Assembly (NCBI GenBank): GCA_002224055.1
Contig: AZLU01000306.1
Coordinates: forward strand, 1 to 39,361
Length of the DNA stretch: 39,361 nt
Source of the DNA: Pezizomycotina sp. ARF18
Taxonomy: Eukaryota; Ascomycota
Direction: 5' to 3'
Part shown: piece after piece, positions 1-12,341 of the stretch
Layout: the number at the start of each line of letters is the position of its first letter
Numbering within the stretch: position 1 is the first letter of the stretch
Position numbers and translations under genes: made by a program
Notes under the pieces: model-generated
What the model saw: only the letters and a program-made list of their open reading frames with translations
The model's database searches: none
What the model was told of the DNA's origin: nothing

Positions 1-679
1 CACCCGCACACAGAAAAAAAAACCTCTTCCTCAATTTAATTCTTTTTAACAATCAAAATATATCTACTGCCTCTTCCTCTTACATTTCTCTCACACGTTA
101 TTCCTTTTTTCTTTTTAAACTTCAACTGTTCCCTTTCCTTTCCTTTACTTCTTTCTAATTTGTTATTTCAAACATCACGATATTATATTACACAAGAGGG
201 AAGAGTCAAAAAAAAGAAAACACATGATCAAAAATAAAGGGACTCATATTTATGTCTTATATACTTGAATGGTAAAAAAGATACAATCTGAAAGCATTTT
301 CATTTGCAGCCTTTCTTTCCGTCTGCTAATGCATTCCGATGATTGACTAGCTGTTTGCATTCAAAGATAAACAATAGAAAAAAAGAACTACTCGAAGGTA
401 AGTAATGTTTATTTAAATGCAAGTTTTGTTCTGAATGATATAATATATCCATATAAACGGGTTGGCTTTATCCTTCGCGAAAAAAAAAAAAAAAAAAAAA
501 AAAGAACAGCGTTATAGCAAATGCATGTTATGATTACCAAGTTCCCCGTTCCTTTTCTTGCCTTCATCGATTAATCTCCCTAAAGAAAACGCTCTCTAAA
601 TAGCAGCATCTAAAGAAAGGGTCGATTAGGTAAAAGAGAGAAAGAATAAGAAACATATCAAATAAATAGAGCCTTACGA
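1..679. other. intergenic, AT-rich, no gene seen
   Basis: I see no coding frame here. The stretch is AT-rich and contains a run of about 23 adenines near 481-503 and several shorter pyrimidine tracts. It lies downstream of the minus-strand exon at 680-818, so part of it is probably that gene's 3'UTR. Confidence 0.6.
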
Positions 680-818
680 TCATCCCGGGGCTTCTGAAGA
701 TAGGGTGATATCCACTTCTGCTTCAAACCCTCGGATGATCTCGTGGCAGTTGTCTATATACTTCGTCATTGTCAAACATCTTCCATTCCTAACAACTCCG
801 CCGTACGGTTTCGTATGG
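680..818 (-). CDS. terminal exon of an unrecognised gene (partial)
   Basis: Reading down the minus strand, a pyrimidine-rich tract ending in TTCTTGTAG (an acceptor at 819-821) is followed by about 45 open codons ending in TGA at 680-682. The peptide begins HTKPYGGVVRNGRCLTM, continues through KYIDNCHEIIRGFEAEVDI and ends SSEAPG. It contains two cysteines about a dozen residues apart. The exon is much more GC-rich than its surroundings and has no frameshift. I do not recognise the family and could not find the upstream exon(s) between 822 and 1778, so the start, length and function are unknown. The clean acceptor, the composition change and the ordinary amino-acid content together argue for a real exon. 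Confidence 0.45.
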
Positions 819-821
819 CTA

Positions 822-1778
822 CAAGAAAGAAATAAGTAAAGAAAATAAAATCAAATCATCTCATTATCGTCTACTACTTCATGGAATATACTGCCTTCTG
901 TCTTATTTGACTCGTATAACAGTTATCATGAGTGTTCATTTTCTTTCCCTTCCTTCTTTTCCCTTTTTTTACGATCTTTTAGCTTCTTAAACCCTTTTTT
1001 TTCTCTTTTTACTTCATTGCGCTCGCAAAATTTCCTTATATCCCTAAATCAGCACAAACCTTCCTGCGTCCTACCCATCTCTCTCTCCATCCCTCTCTTT
1101 CGTTCCTTTGAAAATTAAAAAAAAAAAAAAAAAAAACCACAATAGGACGAAAAAGTATCCCACTTTGCAACACTCCCCAAAAAGCATTTGCTTATGCATA
1201 ACTAGACAGTTCTCTGATCTTTATCCCCTATATGCAATTATTCTACCATTTCCTTTCTTTTCTCTTTTTTGTTGCTATTGAAATGTGCTGGTGACTAACG
1301 TCAAGACTGTAGAATTATATAGTCCTTTTTTTTTTCTTTCTATCTTACTTTGTTCTCTTGGTTCAGTTTTTTCCCTTTAAATTGTTCAAAGCGGTGACAA
1401 TTTCCTAGAGCCGCCTCGCCTCATCACCGCAGTGAAACCACATTTTTCACTCTCGGCTCAGCCAGAAGTTAGTTCAATACCCGCTCTCCCTTTATAACCA
1501 TCCACTGTAGATATACACTGTAACCTATTACACATGTATGTGCTATCGTTTTTCTCCGTTTACGCTTCGAGTATTCGGGAACTATCTCTCGTTCTATTTG
1601 GTTCAAGGTGTCCTTTTTATTTTACTCTTTTCCCTTATATATATTTCGTTTTCTTAGCTCGTTTTCATTGGCAAAAACTGTCATATATAATTTCTTCTTG
1701 CCCCCTTTTCTTTGACGTACAACTTCCGGTACTAATGTCTTTTCCCTCTTCCTTCTATCTTATTGAACCACCTTGAAG
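822..1778. other. intergenic or intron plus divergent promoter region
   Basis: AT-rich with T-rich tracts (for example around 960-1010 and 1325-1345) and a run of adenines near 1118-1136. It must hold the intron and any 5' exon of the minus-strand gene ending at 680, and the promoter and 5'UTR of the plus-strand gene starting at 1779. The pyrimidine-rich stretch at 1680-1778 directly before the ATG is typical of fungal 5' leaders. I cannot place a core promoter element. Confidence 0.5.
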
Positions 1779-4700
1779 ATGGTTGGAAAGAGATTACTTA
1801 CAGCAAAAACCGAAAAGGTAGAAAGCGCTGAGCCTAGCTTGCATTCCAGCGTGAATAAGGGTGATATCGAATTATCAGACATGGCTCAACCTTCGGAGCC
1901 ATCTGCGGTTGCAAAACCCCAAACAATTGCACGAGGTCGGCTTCTAGAGAATACCTTCCCTCCCGCTGCAGGTTCAAACAAGACAAAGGGAACGAGCAAA
2001 AGAAGGAAGGAAAACGGCGTAGATACCGCTCCCGCTGCCGAGGATGTGTACAATAAAGCTACAGTTGCCGCTCAACCGCGGGCGAAGAAGCAACGAACGT
2101 CTTCCGTAGGCAGTATCATGAGCACAGTTAGCAGTGCCCCTACAGAGTCTACGCATACTGGATCAGAGAATGGAGACACGACCCGACAGAAAAAACGGGG
2201 AGACCGCCGAAGCAACGGGAATCTGCATCTCTTGCCACATCGCCGGTTGAAGTGCCAACCACCATCAGGTCAGTGGTTAAAGGTCATCAGAGGAGAGAGC
2301 AGAGAGATCAGCATGATTCGAGAACAGTGTTTCGCGAGATCACGAGCCCGAGTCTCCAAATTTTAGACGTTCGACAAGGCACAGGACTGCAACCAAGAGG
2401 TTGGACGATTCCATTGAGATGCCTAAGAAACGCAAGAGAAGGGATAAAGCACGGTTGATGCTGATGCACACGAGTTGAAATCCGATGAAATCGACTTTGC
2501 CGATCATGAATCTATTGGAGGAGCTACATCTATAGAAAGCGACAGGGGAACGAGTTACGATGGTGGGCACACGACTGAGACAGACACAAATACTATGGAT
2601 CTTGACGAGATCAGTTCTCAGTCTTCGGTAGTGAAGAAGAAGAAGCGTGGCAGGAAGCCGAAAAATCAAAACGTGCAGTCGGCAGAGTTGGAAACCCAAA
2701 ATGAAGTGGGTGCCACTGAGCAACCGAGGAAAAAGCACGAGGAAGATCGCCAGGGCTAAAGGGAAAACGCGTTACGAAAAGGGAAAGGGGACCACGAATC
2801 AGAACTGGAGTTTGCAGGCGATGATACGGATGCGACTATTCCTCCTCCAAAGCGCCAGCGAAGGAAAGGAAACAAATTGGTGACGGCATCGAAGTTGCTG
2901 GTGATAACGAGGCTATCGAAATGCGATCTTGAAGCTACCGCCCCTTCATCGCCCCTGATTGTGACGCTCAAGTTCCCGACCAAAGCTGCGGCGTGGGTAG
3001 ATCTCACTTCCAAATTCGACCAGTCAATCGTCAGGAAGGGAAAAAGCGGGGCCAAAGTCTTCCATACCCGAGCCATCTCAAATGCCCGAAAAAGTTGCTC
3101 GCAGAGTGAGCGCTAATGCCCATTTCCCTGGACCCCCGGGATCCAGAATGCTCAACGGAAGACACTGCACCCGGATGTTGCACGGAGCAACAATGCCAAC
3201 AAGACACGCAAATGCGGATGTACAGCCTCGTTTGAAACTACGGCCTACCAAACTCCATCTTAAGATGCCGCAGTCCAAGCCTGGAAGGATCTTAACCCGC
3301 CCCTTAGCCACGCCGAAACTATCGAATTCACTCAGATGGCGCAAAAACTTCGACAGCAGGAGGTACTTGATTCTTTGGAGACTCAGCATAAATACAACCG
3401 CAAGCCTACCAAGAAGAGGTAATCAAGAGGGTGGAGCATCTCAAAAGGAGCGGGAGATCCTGTCGGATGGAATTGCGGGGGCCTTTGAAACCATGATTCA
3501 GACGTGTAAGGAGGATATTAAGAAACAGAACCCCAACACGGATATGTTGACGTCCTGTGGCTTCGAGGACGTGGTGAAAGCCGTTAAGGAGTCCGGGACA
3601 AGAAGGTGGATTGGCGAATACGCGGCTCAAATATCAGCAGGATGACTTTAAGGAACAGACAAGGCTGGCGGGGCTTCAGGTTCACAAACAATATGCGGTT
3701 AGTTGGGACAAATTCTTTCATATTCCCTTCCCCCCCTTTTTTTTTTTTTTTTGAATTGATATTATTCTCGTTCAGGCGTATATTCTAATTCTCCCGTGTT
3801 TTCTTCGGAATAGTTGGACGTTACGGCTATCAAAACCCAGCATTTGATGTGCTTGAAGTTGCAGCAATTGAAATACACTCTTCTTCTTGATGGTGAATCG
3901 GAAGATAGTGAAATTATCGAAGAATTGGAGGAGAACATCGACAAATTTTGTGAGCTTATCGGCATTTCCGAATCGGAGGAGCCTGTACATCTAGAGGATA
4001 TTCGAAACACGCAGCTCGTGCGTGGGTTGGGAAGCACCATGCTTCCATATACGAATGAAGAATCCCTCAAGTTCCATAAGAAGACCGGACGCCTTACCAA
4101 CGCGAAATGGGACCCGAGCTATGAGTCGAAGATGCGAAGGGAAATCAATGATATTATCCAGTCGTCACAGCCAACTCATCTCTTTGGACAGATTATGAGG
4201 GTTGAAGACGAAGAGAACATGTACGATTTGGTGGATGCAGTTCAGGAGGTCGAAGGGACTAAGTTGGCCGAAATGGACAATGGCTCCAGGATGGACCTGG
4301 ATACAGAAGATACCGGCAATATGCCAAAGAGTAACAAGGTCGCGGAGAATTACAGCCACAATCTCGATCTTCTTGCTGAAATTGCAAGCGAAACCAAGGT
4401 ACGCTTTGAACGTCTCCATTAGAGTATTCTTCTCTTTCTAGTTTACACCTCGGAAATACTAATATATTCTAGTCCGTCGAACCTCCCCCTCAGGATATCG
4501 AAGTCACGCAGGACACCGCAGCTTTGGAGTCAACTACCCCAAACGGTTCACCGCCAAGTTCCCCAAAACCTTCGCGAGTCACGTCACCGATCTTAGCTTC
4601 AACAATGGCTCCTCAACAGCCTTTATCGGAGGCTTTTCAGGGTTCTCCGCTTGCAGATTTTCAAGATGTTGAACGGCGGCTATTCCAAACATTTCTCTAG

Positions 4701-7350
4701 CAGCCTCGTCGCCAGCTCGACCGGCTATGGTAACGTCGGATCTTCCTATCTCTACTACACCGATTGGGTCTCCGATCGGATCCAAGATTACCTCAAGGGC
4801 CGCATCACCAATCATCTCGCAAGTTGCCTCGCAGACTGTTTCGCCGATCATTTCAAGAGCCTTATCACCGGTAGCGTCTCCTACAGGTTCTCCCGTCACT
4901 TCTCCTGTTGCTTCGCCTGCTCGTTCTCTTGTCGGCTCCCCAATGAAACCCGCCACTACTGCACCGGTTCTTTTACGAGATATCTCAAGGGCTTCTTCCC
5001 CTGTTTCTCTACCAGCTCCTTTAGCGGCCGAATCTCCTAAAATTTCGGATATGCCTTCTCCTAATTTAGCAAACGAGGATATTGGCATGGTGGAGGCTCC
5101 TGATAACGTGACGAAAATCGATTGGAAGACAACGTTGAACCAGAACTGCATCAGGAGCAGCCTCCGCCGACATCGACTGAACCTAAACAATGGAGATCGA
5201 TCAGGCAGCGAATGGTATGACGGCACCACAGGCAGTGGAGGCGGACCAAGAAGCAGTTAGTGAGACCATCATCAAGTCAGAAGAACAGCCACCCCTGATA
5301 GACTTGTCAACCGAAACTACTCAAATGGAAGCGGCCGTCGAAGCCCCACAGATTCCACAGGGTATCATCCAAACGCAATTAGAAGGAATGCAAGTGCCAA
5401 TGAGGACATGCGCACAGAGCCTAAAGGTATTTTTTGACTCTTATCGAACTGAAATTTTATTTCATTAAGTGCTGACTTATCAATTCTTAACCCGAACAGC
5501 TCCAGATGCTACTTATACAATGCAGCCATCCTTGTGAATGGCAACACTGAAGCATCGAATGCCACCCAGGCTAATTCTTCCAGGGAGATAAAATGCAGCC
5601 GCTGGAAAAAACCTGCCAGAGAGCCGAGCCTGAAGACTGATTGAACTCAAGAGGCGAAAGTATTTCAATCTTGCAAGTTGATATCCCGAACGATACACCC
5701 AAGCAGACTTCGACCCTCCTGTCACTGCTCAAGAAACCCCGACTACCCCGATTGGAACTAGGAGATCCAAATCTGCTGGAGCCCCGAAGCAAGATCAGCC
5801 TCGTCCTGCTCCATTGCTCCTGAACCCAGGTAAGTGCCATCTTTTCGATCCTTTTAATGTTTTAAAAGAAAAAATAAAAGGCATGGAACAGCGCTGAGAT
5901 TTCAATTTAGAACACCACTCCACGCAGCCGTCGTAGAAGTACGATAGATCGTGTGAGCACGCCTACTGAAACCGTTCAGGGAAACGGCCAGAATGAGGAA
6001 GGACTCGGCCAAAGTATTACTGTATCGGCTCCGGTGCAAGCCCTCAACAATGTGGCCCAAGGGCCAAAGTCTGGTAAGTTCCTCTATTGATTTAGCTTTC
6101 GCGTTGGGCTTCCAAGCTAACAGTTTATTCAGCGGATCCAATGCTAGCTGCACAACATCATTCTATTCCTCCTCTCCATAAGGCATTGGCTCCAAAGCGG
6201 AGGCGTAGTGAGGCCCCAGCCAAGACTAGGGCGTCTTCCACCACTCAACTTGCCAATATCGCACCGAACTACGTAAACATCGAAGCTAAGCAGCCTTCTC
6301 AAGCTCTTCCGCCTATGCACGCCGCCCTGCAACAGCTCTCACCCATGGAGCCTTCCCCGAATGCCGTCTATCAAAACTTACCACGCTCATCCCGATCCCT
6401 ATGTCTCAGCTCAAACCCATCCGCTGTACGAACCCGAGGGAAGTTACCGTGGCAGGCGTCAATCAGCCACTGACTATGCACCCGGTTTCGTATTAAGCGG
6501 TCCACCTGCGGTGCCACCCCTTCGCCTCCGCGCCAACGTTCTGTGGATCCTTACACCGGCGGCCATTATCCGACGAGCGCTACTTATGCTTCGCAGCATT
6601 CTTGGTCGCCTTCTCCATACGGAGATGTGTACCGTCAAGGAAATGCTGCTAGCCAGGATCCCAATTCAATTGATCCTCGCCTATATCACCGACATTCAGT
6701 CCCGCAGCTGCCTTCTATGTTCCATCCGAATTATCAGGTTCCTTCCCACTACACCCATCACCAACCCCCAGCGCAGACGTACCCTCCACCCATCAACCGG
6801 TGGAAATTGGCCAGCGTCATGCCTCGCCGAACCCACATCAGCACGGTTCTTCCTCTTACTACATGTATCCGCCCCGTCCGTCCTTCGGGAGCGCTCATTC
6901 TTCCGCTTCTCCCGCCCCTCAGAATCCACAAAACCCTCTTCCTTACCCCCGCCGCTCAACTCCAGCATATCCGAGCAGGAACGCAGGTACTCTTACTTCC
7001 AACAGTCGCCCTCCCAGGCGTCCGCGCAGATGTACCAGCCTGGCAACCCCAGCCCAGCCCCACCCTTTTTCGACTGAGCCACACGCGCGAACCGCCACCC
7101 TTCGGCGCCGTCTATTGATTCCCACCCACCCGCGGCGCCCTCTATCCCTTTAGTAGTGGCGCCCCTTTCCGCGGTGAGCCCCACAAGGTCTATATCGGTG
7201 ACGGGAAGTACAAGTACAATACTGCACCCCATCGAACGAAGTAAGGCCGCCGCTTCCGGGTACTGTTTTCCAGTTCGACCGTCTCGTTCAGGACGTTAAC
7301 GTGAAGTTCGCGAGGAAAAGCGCACCGTTAAGAAGGATGACGCTAAATAA
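1779..7350 (+). CDS. long AT-hook-like nuclear protein of unknown function (frameshifted)
   Basis: The ATG at 1779 begins MVGKRLLTAKTEK and the last reading frame ends REEKRTVKKDDAK with TAA at 7348-7350. Introns fit at 3698-3813, 4399-4472, 5427-5499, 5830-5910 and 6074-6132. Two basic GRP/GRK-type motifs resembling AT-hooks are visible: KTGRPPKQRE near 2205 and KKKKRGRKPKNQ near 2640. The middle (about 3300-4400) is the most ordered part, helical and acidic, including SEDSEIIEELEENIDKFCEL. A Ser/Pro-rich tract with repeated SPxxS units follows at 4730-5060, then a Pro/Tyr/His/Gln-rich low-complexity tail (6130-7100). The final exon carries KVYIGDGKYKYN and VFQFDRLVQDVNVKF, probably a conserved C-terminus. 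Roughly ten or more 1-nt frame changes interrupt it. The length would be about 1,700 residues. I recognise no named family; nuclear or chromatin-associated is an inference from the AT-hook-like motifs and basic stretches. Confidence 0.7.
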
Positions 7351-9291
7351 CTCATATATCGACTTCCTTATGGTCTAAGTCATACATATTCGGCTGCATT
7401 TCGATCTCTTGAACCTTTTCTTTATTGATCTTCCGTTTCTTTATATTTCTTTTTCTTTTTCTTTCAAAAGGGATTGATATTCCGCATGAGGAGTTTACTG
7501 GTTCCCTTTTCTACTAAACACATGCTTCAGTTAGCGTGGCCATATTATGTTTCATTATTGTTGTCATTCATCATGTTGTGTTGACTCTTCTAAACGCTAC
7601 TGTTTCTCCTCGTAAAAATGGAAATTATGGACACGTATTAGTCTAATGTTTCCTATAAAGAGGCGTCCTGTATCTCCCTTTTCTGTCTTCTCCAATTTTC
7701 TATCTCTTGACCTTAGAACATAAAGTTCAAGGCTCAGTTCACATTCTTATTAGTCTGTGTTTTTTTATCTTATCCTTCTCGACATCCTTGTATTCGTTAT
7801 ATCGTCTCATACTCTTTACACTATTGTGTCTCCGTTGTGTCCTTTCTTTGTTTTTCTCTCTCAAATCAATCTTTATACAAGGCATTTACTCGGCAACTAT
7901 TATACGTTATTTCCAGGGTTTCCTCTTTAAATTAAACAAAGGCGTTTTTTTCTCTCTTCTTCTTCTCAATATCAAAGTAGATTCCCACTAACAATTAAAG
8001 ACATATAGTTCCTTTTGTATTTCTTATACTTGTCCTTTCTTTCCTTTTCTCTTCTTTTTAGCATTGGGGTTCGGTCAAGAAAAAAGTTTTTCTTTTTCGT
8101 ATATTCTTATTCTTTTGCAGTCTAGGGCGAAAAAAAGGTGTTATGTGCTTCTCTTTCTTCACTCTTCACGTTCGTTTTTCTTTCCCTTCCCTTAAGGCAT
8201 TCTGATATCCATCTTACACTTGGTTTCTTTTTACCTACTTTGCAAAATGATTGTCTGGCTGATCAAATATCTGGATCGATTATGCTCTTTGTTTCTCTCT
8301 TCGTTTCTTCGGCTCTCCGTACCTTCACAGCCTACAACACTTTCTTTCTTTTCTTCTTTGTCAGGCAGGGCTTTCACATTTTACATTTTTCACTTCTTTA
8401 CAAAATATATATTCTAAACTACTTTCTTTTTTCTTATATGTAAATACACCGTAGGGAAAGAGAAAAGGAGAAGGGGGGTTTTCCAATCATTGCTAGTATA
8501 TATCTATCTATACATATATATAACGGTAGTTAAAAGAAAATGTAATGGTAATTTTAATAATTCGATATATTTTTCACGAGCAATCGCTTTTCTTATAAAC
8601 TAGACTAGTCATCCTGAACAGTAAAAAAGGGAGATGGAAGATTCATTCATCAAGTGGTACCGTGGAACACCGTTCGAGTTATACAATCGTGACAAATTCA
8701 CGAGACTAACTTGTAGGAGGTAATATGCCATAGTTTAATTACCAAACACTAACATCTCAAAGAGAAACTATTCATTTTCTTTATTTATACGCTAAATAGA
8801 AACGGAAAGCAGTAGAAAGAAACATGATGTAGTATGCAGGGAATACTCATAGGGACAACAACGAATTGAATTGAAAAAAGGCGTTGTAAATAGAGAAGAG
8901 AGACTTATCGAGATCTTAGGAACCTAAAGAGAATACATAAAGAAATGTATGATGGGGTATAGCTATTAGTTTCAGGGGAAAAAAAAAAGAAACCCCAGAA
9001 TCCTTCTTTTTGATAATATTTCGCCAAAAGGAATGGAAATTGTAAAAATGATGAGAATTAGTGGAGGAATATGGGATGCACCTTTGTGAGACGAGAAAGG
9101 AAAGAGAAGAGAAAGAAAAAGGGAAAAGAATATAAGAGAGAAGAAGAAAAAGAAAAGATTAATGAGTAAGTAATGCCCCAGAATAAGTTTGTTTGTCCCT
9201 TTGGTCCCATATAATAGTAAAGAAAAGAAAACCATTTTTAAAGGAGTAGTAACGAAAGCACTGTGTGCCATTCCTCCTTTTATGGTATTTT
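7351..9291. other. intergenic region between convergent genes
   Basis: About 1.9 kb between the 3' ends of the AT-hook gene and SMP3. It is T-rich on the left (7380-8440) and A-rich on the right (8450-9240), which fits the 3'UTRs of two convergent genes. Open frames across 7707-8443 are Phe/Leu/Ser-rich translations of the pyrimidine tract and not genes. A 29-codon ATG frame at 8634-8723 is intact, but I cannot distinguish it from chance. Confidence 0.55.
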
Positions 9292-11471
9292 TTATAATTC
9301 CTTGATACGATCAACGATCTGGCCTTTAACGCCTTTCGCTATCTCGGATAATTTCGTACCAGCGCTGTCGCAGTCGTTGCGGACTATTTCCCATACGCCG
9401 ATACCCCTACGCCGATAACCCTGCGCAGAGTCGGCCAGACTCCGTCATCTCCAAATCCATATCGTCCAAGTGAAGGTGTTTCGAGTAAGTCCAGATTTGC
9501 TCCAAGTGGAACGTGACCCCGCTTTCCTGGACGCTCGCCGGAATAGTAATGTATTGATCCAACGCGACGGCGCTAAGCGGCGCGACCAGGTAGTTCCTCG
9601 TGTGCAGCGCCGTAGAGTTCAGGGCCGCGATGGTGCTGTTGTACGAGCAGCCCGCGAGCGGTTCCAGCGTGCTGACGAGCTTATCGAGTCCGGCACCCAT
9701 GAGGTCGACGGTAGTCACCCTTTTCCTGCTGTCGGGGACGTGGTACCTGCTCCCCGCGATGCCGTTGAGCGGGCCGAGCAGCCACGTCGGCGGTGGTACG
9801 TCTTCCACCAGACGGCCGTGTTGAGTCCCAGCTCGGTCGCGTTCGACGACAGGAAAAGCTGCGCGGGGACGACGCCGCCCTGGTGGTAGACGCCCATCAG
9901 CGTTCCGTAAGCGGCGTTAAAGAGGATCCAGACCCTGACCCACCACTGCCACAGCGTATCGTCCGCCGGAAGCTTAATCGAGCAGAGGAACAGCGGCACA
10001 GCGGGTATAAGGAAGCGGGCCTCCTGGTGGCGGAAGAGGGAGAGGAAAGCGACGCCGGATACCGCAGACTGGAAGAGCGGTGAATCGTAGCATGCTGGCA
10101 GAGAGGTGAATACCAGGATAAACGCCGGGCGAGTAGCTGCGGTAGGTTGATCAGGAAATGCGTGTACAGCGGGTGCAGTCCGTGCTGGGCTAAGTTCGAC
10201 GTAGCGGAATTGTAAATGAGGTTGTTCAGGGGAGTGATAATCGGTTCAAAGGGGAAGCCAGGGAAATCTCCGGTATAGATGCTGGTGTCCATGTATACCG
10301 CCGCGGAGGCGCAAGCGAGCCCGGAAAATACACAGCAGAGACAAGCTACGGCACTGAATTTTCGATGAAGGACACAGTTGTAAGCTTATAGACTATATAT
10401 ACAGCTGGTAAATCAAAAGGGCAGAGCTTACTTTTTCTTAAAGAAGTTAAGCATGGGGAATCCTGGGATAATAAGGAACGCTGGAAAGTAATCCTGTTGA
10501 ATGTTCCACGACGAGAGTAACTCCTAGAAGTGCAGAGTTATACCAACGCTGAAAAATGGTATAGCTTGTTAGTGTATATCCTCTCAAGAGGAATCGAAAC
10601 ATTCGGATGATATATGTATAATCTTATCGATAGGGGGGAAAAAATACCGATTCCTTAGTCGATTCCTTAGTCGACTGAATCCTTTTTATCAGTACTAAAG
10701 CCCAAAGGAGTATTATCGTTTCAATCGAATTGGAGAACGTGTGAGCCTGGTACGTCCAGGTCACGTAGGAGCTTCCAGTGAGAAGCAGGCGGAATGTTGT
10801 GCATAGCTATTAGGTAGCAACTCCTGGAGGGCCCAATCCTCTCTTCAATAGTCAGCACGGAGTGTTATACCAATACACTTGTAGACAGGAGCCTCTTTTT
10901 TTCTTTTTTCTTCTTTCTTTCTTCCCCCATTTCTATGCTATTCAGTGTTCGTAGAAGCCTCGAAGTGATCGTAAATAATATGCGCTGGTAACTTACCAAC
11001 GACGAACGACAAAATGAAGAAAAGCGTCCTGAGCATATAAAAAAGCGCCTCCGGATCCGGTTCGGCCATGGAGATCCACCTAAGAACCTCCATAGGCATT
11101 CCGTATGCCGTCATAGTGGAACGGTGCTCCTGATCGGCTTGTCAGTCGTGAACTCCCATGGTCTCGGGACTTTCCAGCCAAAGACCTCTCCTGTACGAAG
11201 ATTCAAAAAGAAATCGGTATATTAGCGAATAATAAACGTTAAGCCTTCGCTTTTTTTCCTCTGCTAGCAGCTAAAAAAAGAGAAGAGAGAGGGAGACGGT
11301 ATTATTGGCATCGTTGACATTTTTTCTCGGCGCATAAAAGGTAGCGGTGAGCTACGAACCAGCGACAACCTGGGGACCCTGAAAGTGTTCGTCAGGGTGA
11401 ATATACGAAGGTTGAAGCGCAAAGTAAAGGCGCACGAGGAGGAGGCTCAGGTACAAGCGCCTCCACGCCAT
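9292..11471 (-). CDS. SMP3: GPI mannosyltransferase 4 (SMP3/PIG-Z, GT22)
   Basis: SMP3 is an ER membrane enzyme that adds the fourth mannose, from dolichol-phosphate-mannose, to the GPI-anchor precursor. The N-terminus [20 protein letters not shown] is the GT22 signature with the HPDEHFQ catalytic loop (HPDE-type motif after the first membrane segment). Exon 2 has [20 protein letters not shown], and later exons carry [38 protein letters not shown] and [15 protein letters not shown], all at the expected order for the family. Introns fit at 11191-11359, 10841-10996, 10549-10647 and one ending near 10390. The ATG at 11471 gives MAWRRLYLS. The C-terminus [16 protein letters not shown] stops with TAA at 9292-9294. 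Frame changes occur in several exons, for example near 11120, 10790, 10510 and 10130. A 12-bp unit at 10648-10671 is duplicated in tandem. It is convergent with the AT-hook gene. Confidence 0.93.
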
Positions 11472-11569
11472 TTGGCCGACGTTTGTGCCTGAGCGATAAT
11501 AGAAATAACGACTAGAGCCCCTCCTCTTCCTTGATTCGGATAAAAACGATATTATATTCCTCTCTTTTC

Positions 11570-11657
11570 TTATTATTATTATTATTATATTCTTTGTATC
11601 CTTTAAACACTTCCTCTTATTCTCTTGCTTCATAATAATAATAATAATAATAATAAG
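11570..11657. repeat. inverted pair of ATT/AAT trinucleotide microsatellites
   Basis: A TTA/ATT run at 11571-11589 is followed after about 43 bp by an ATA/AAT run at 11632-11656. On one strand these are complementary, so the two could fold into a hairpin stem of roughly 19 bp. They lie about 100-190 bp upstream of the SMP3 start codon. A further ATT run is at 11935-11960, and an ATTATT tail follows a T run at 11774-11800. Confidence 0.85.
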
Positions 11658-12341
11658 TAATATTTCCCCTTTATTTGTTTGAAGGTATATAATAGTACGT
11701 ATATTTTTTAATTTATGTGTTAAGCTGAAAGGTGTAAAAAGGAGTCGTCGTCGGCGACAACGAGGTCTTAACGTTTTTTTTTTTTTTTTTTTATTATTAT
11801 TTAAGTAATTTTACCTCACCCTACGAATTTATTTTATTTTAATATTAAAATGTGGGGTGAATATTTCAGGTACAGAGTGTTATCACCGCCAAAAGCAAGC
11901 CAACCTCTCAGCCTGAATAGCAGCGCTATATTATATTATTATTATTATTATTATTATTATCTACTTCGATATAGTCATTTGTTATACGCCCCGTAATTAT
12001 AAATATAAAGTCTCCATCCCTTTCCTTTCCTATATATTCGGACGCTATGAACTTTCTCGAATATTTCAATCAACTTGTTCAATTTATTTTTATTATTATT
12101 TATTTTTTCTCTAAGGAAAGATAAGAATATTCTGTATTTACCAAAATGAGCAATAGATATATAGATTATAAAAAGCCTTATTGATTTCCGATCGGAAGTT
12201 TCCTGCCGGGCCTTTGAAACCCCCCACGCCGCTTTAAGAGGAAAAGAAGCTTAATTTCCCTTGCGAGAGGGTCCCGTTGGTCTGGGTATCATGAAACGGT
12301 CATTGGCCCCACAGCCCTAGCCAAACCGTCAAGAGCACACT
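11658..12341. other. upstream region of SMP3, no clear gene
   Basis: AT-rich up to about 12180, with the (ATT)n run at 11935-11960. From about 12185 to 12350 composition becomes GC-rich without a clean reading frame on either strand. This GC-rich patch may be the 3' part of the weak candidate gene at 12342-12844 or a non-coding RNA. I cannot decide from the sequence alone. Confidence 0.4.
11930..11961. repeat. (ATT)n microsatellite
   Basis: About eight or nine consecutive ATT units in an intergenic position upstream of SMP3. It belongs with the ATT/AAT runs at 11570-11657; such a cluster is seen nowhere else in the window. Confidence 0.85.

Noticed and set aside
7707-8443. Phe/Leu/Ser-rich frames after the AT-hook gene
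   Set aside because: Translations of a pyrimidine-rich 3' region, with no recognisable membrane-protein pattern and no conserved motif.
9470-10083. Arg-rich open frames on plus
   Set aside because: Antisense shadows of the GC-rich SMP3 exon, which matches its family on minus.
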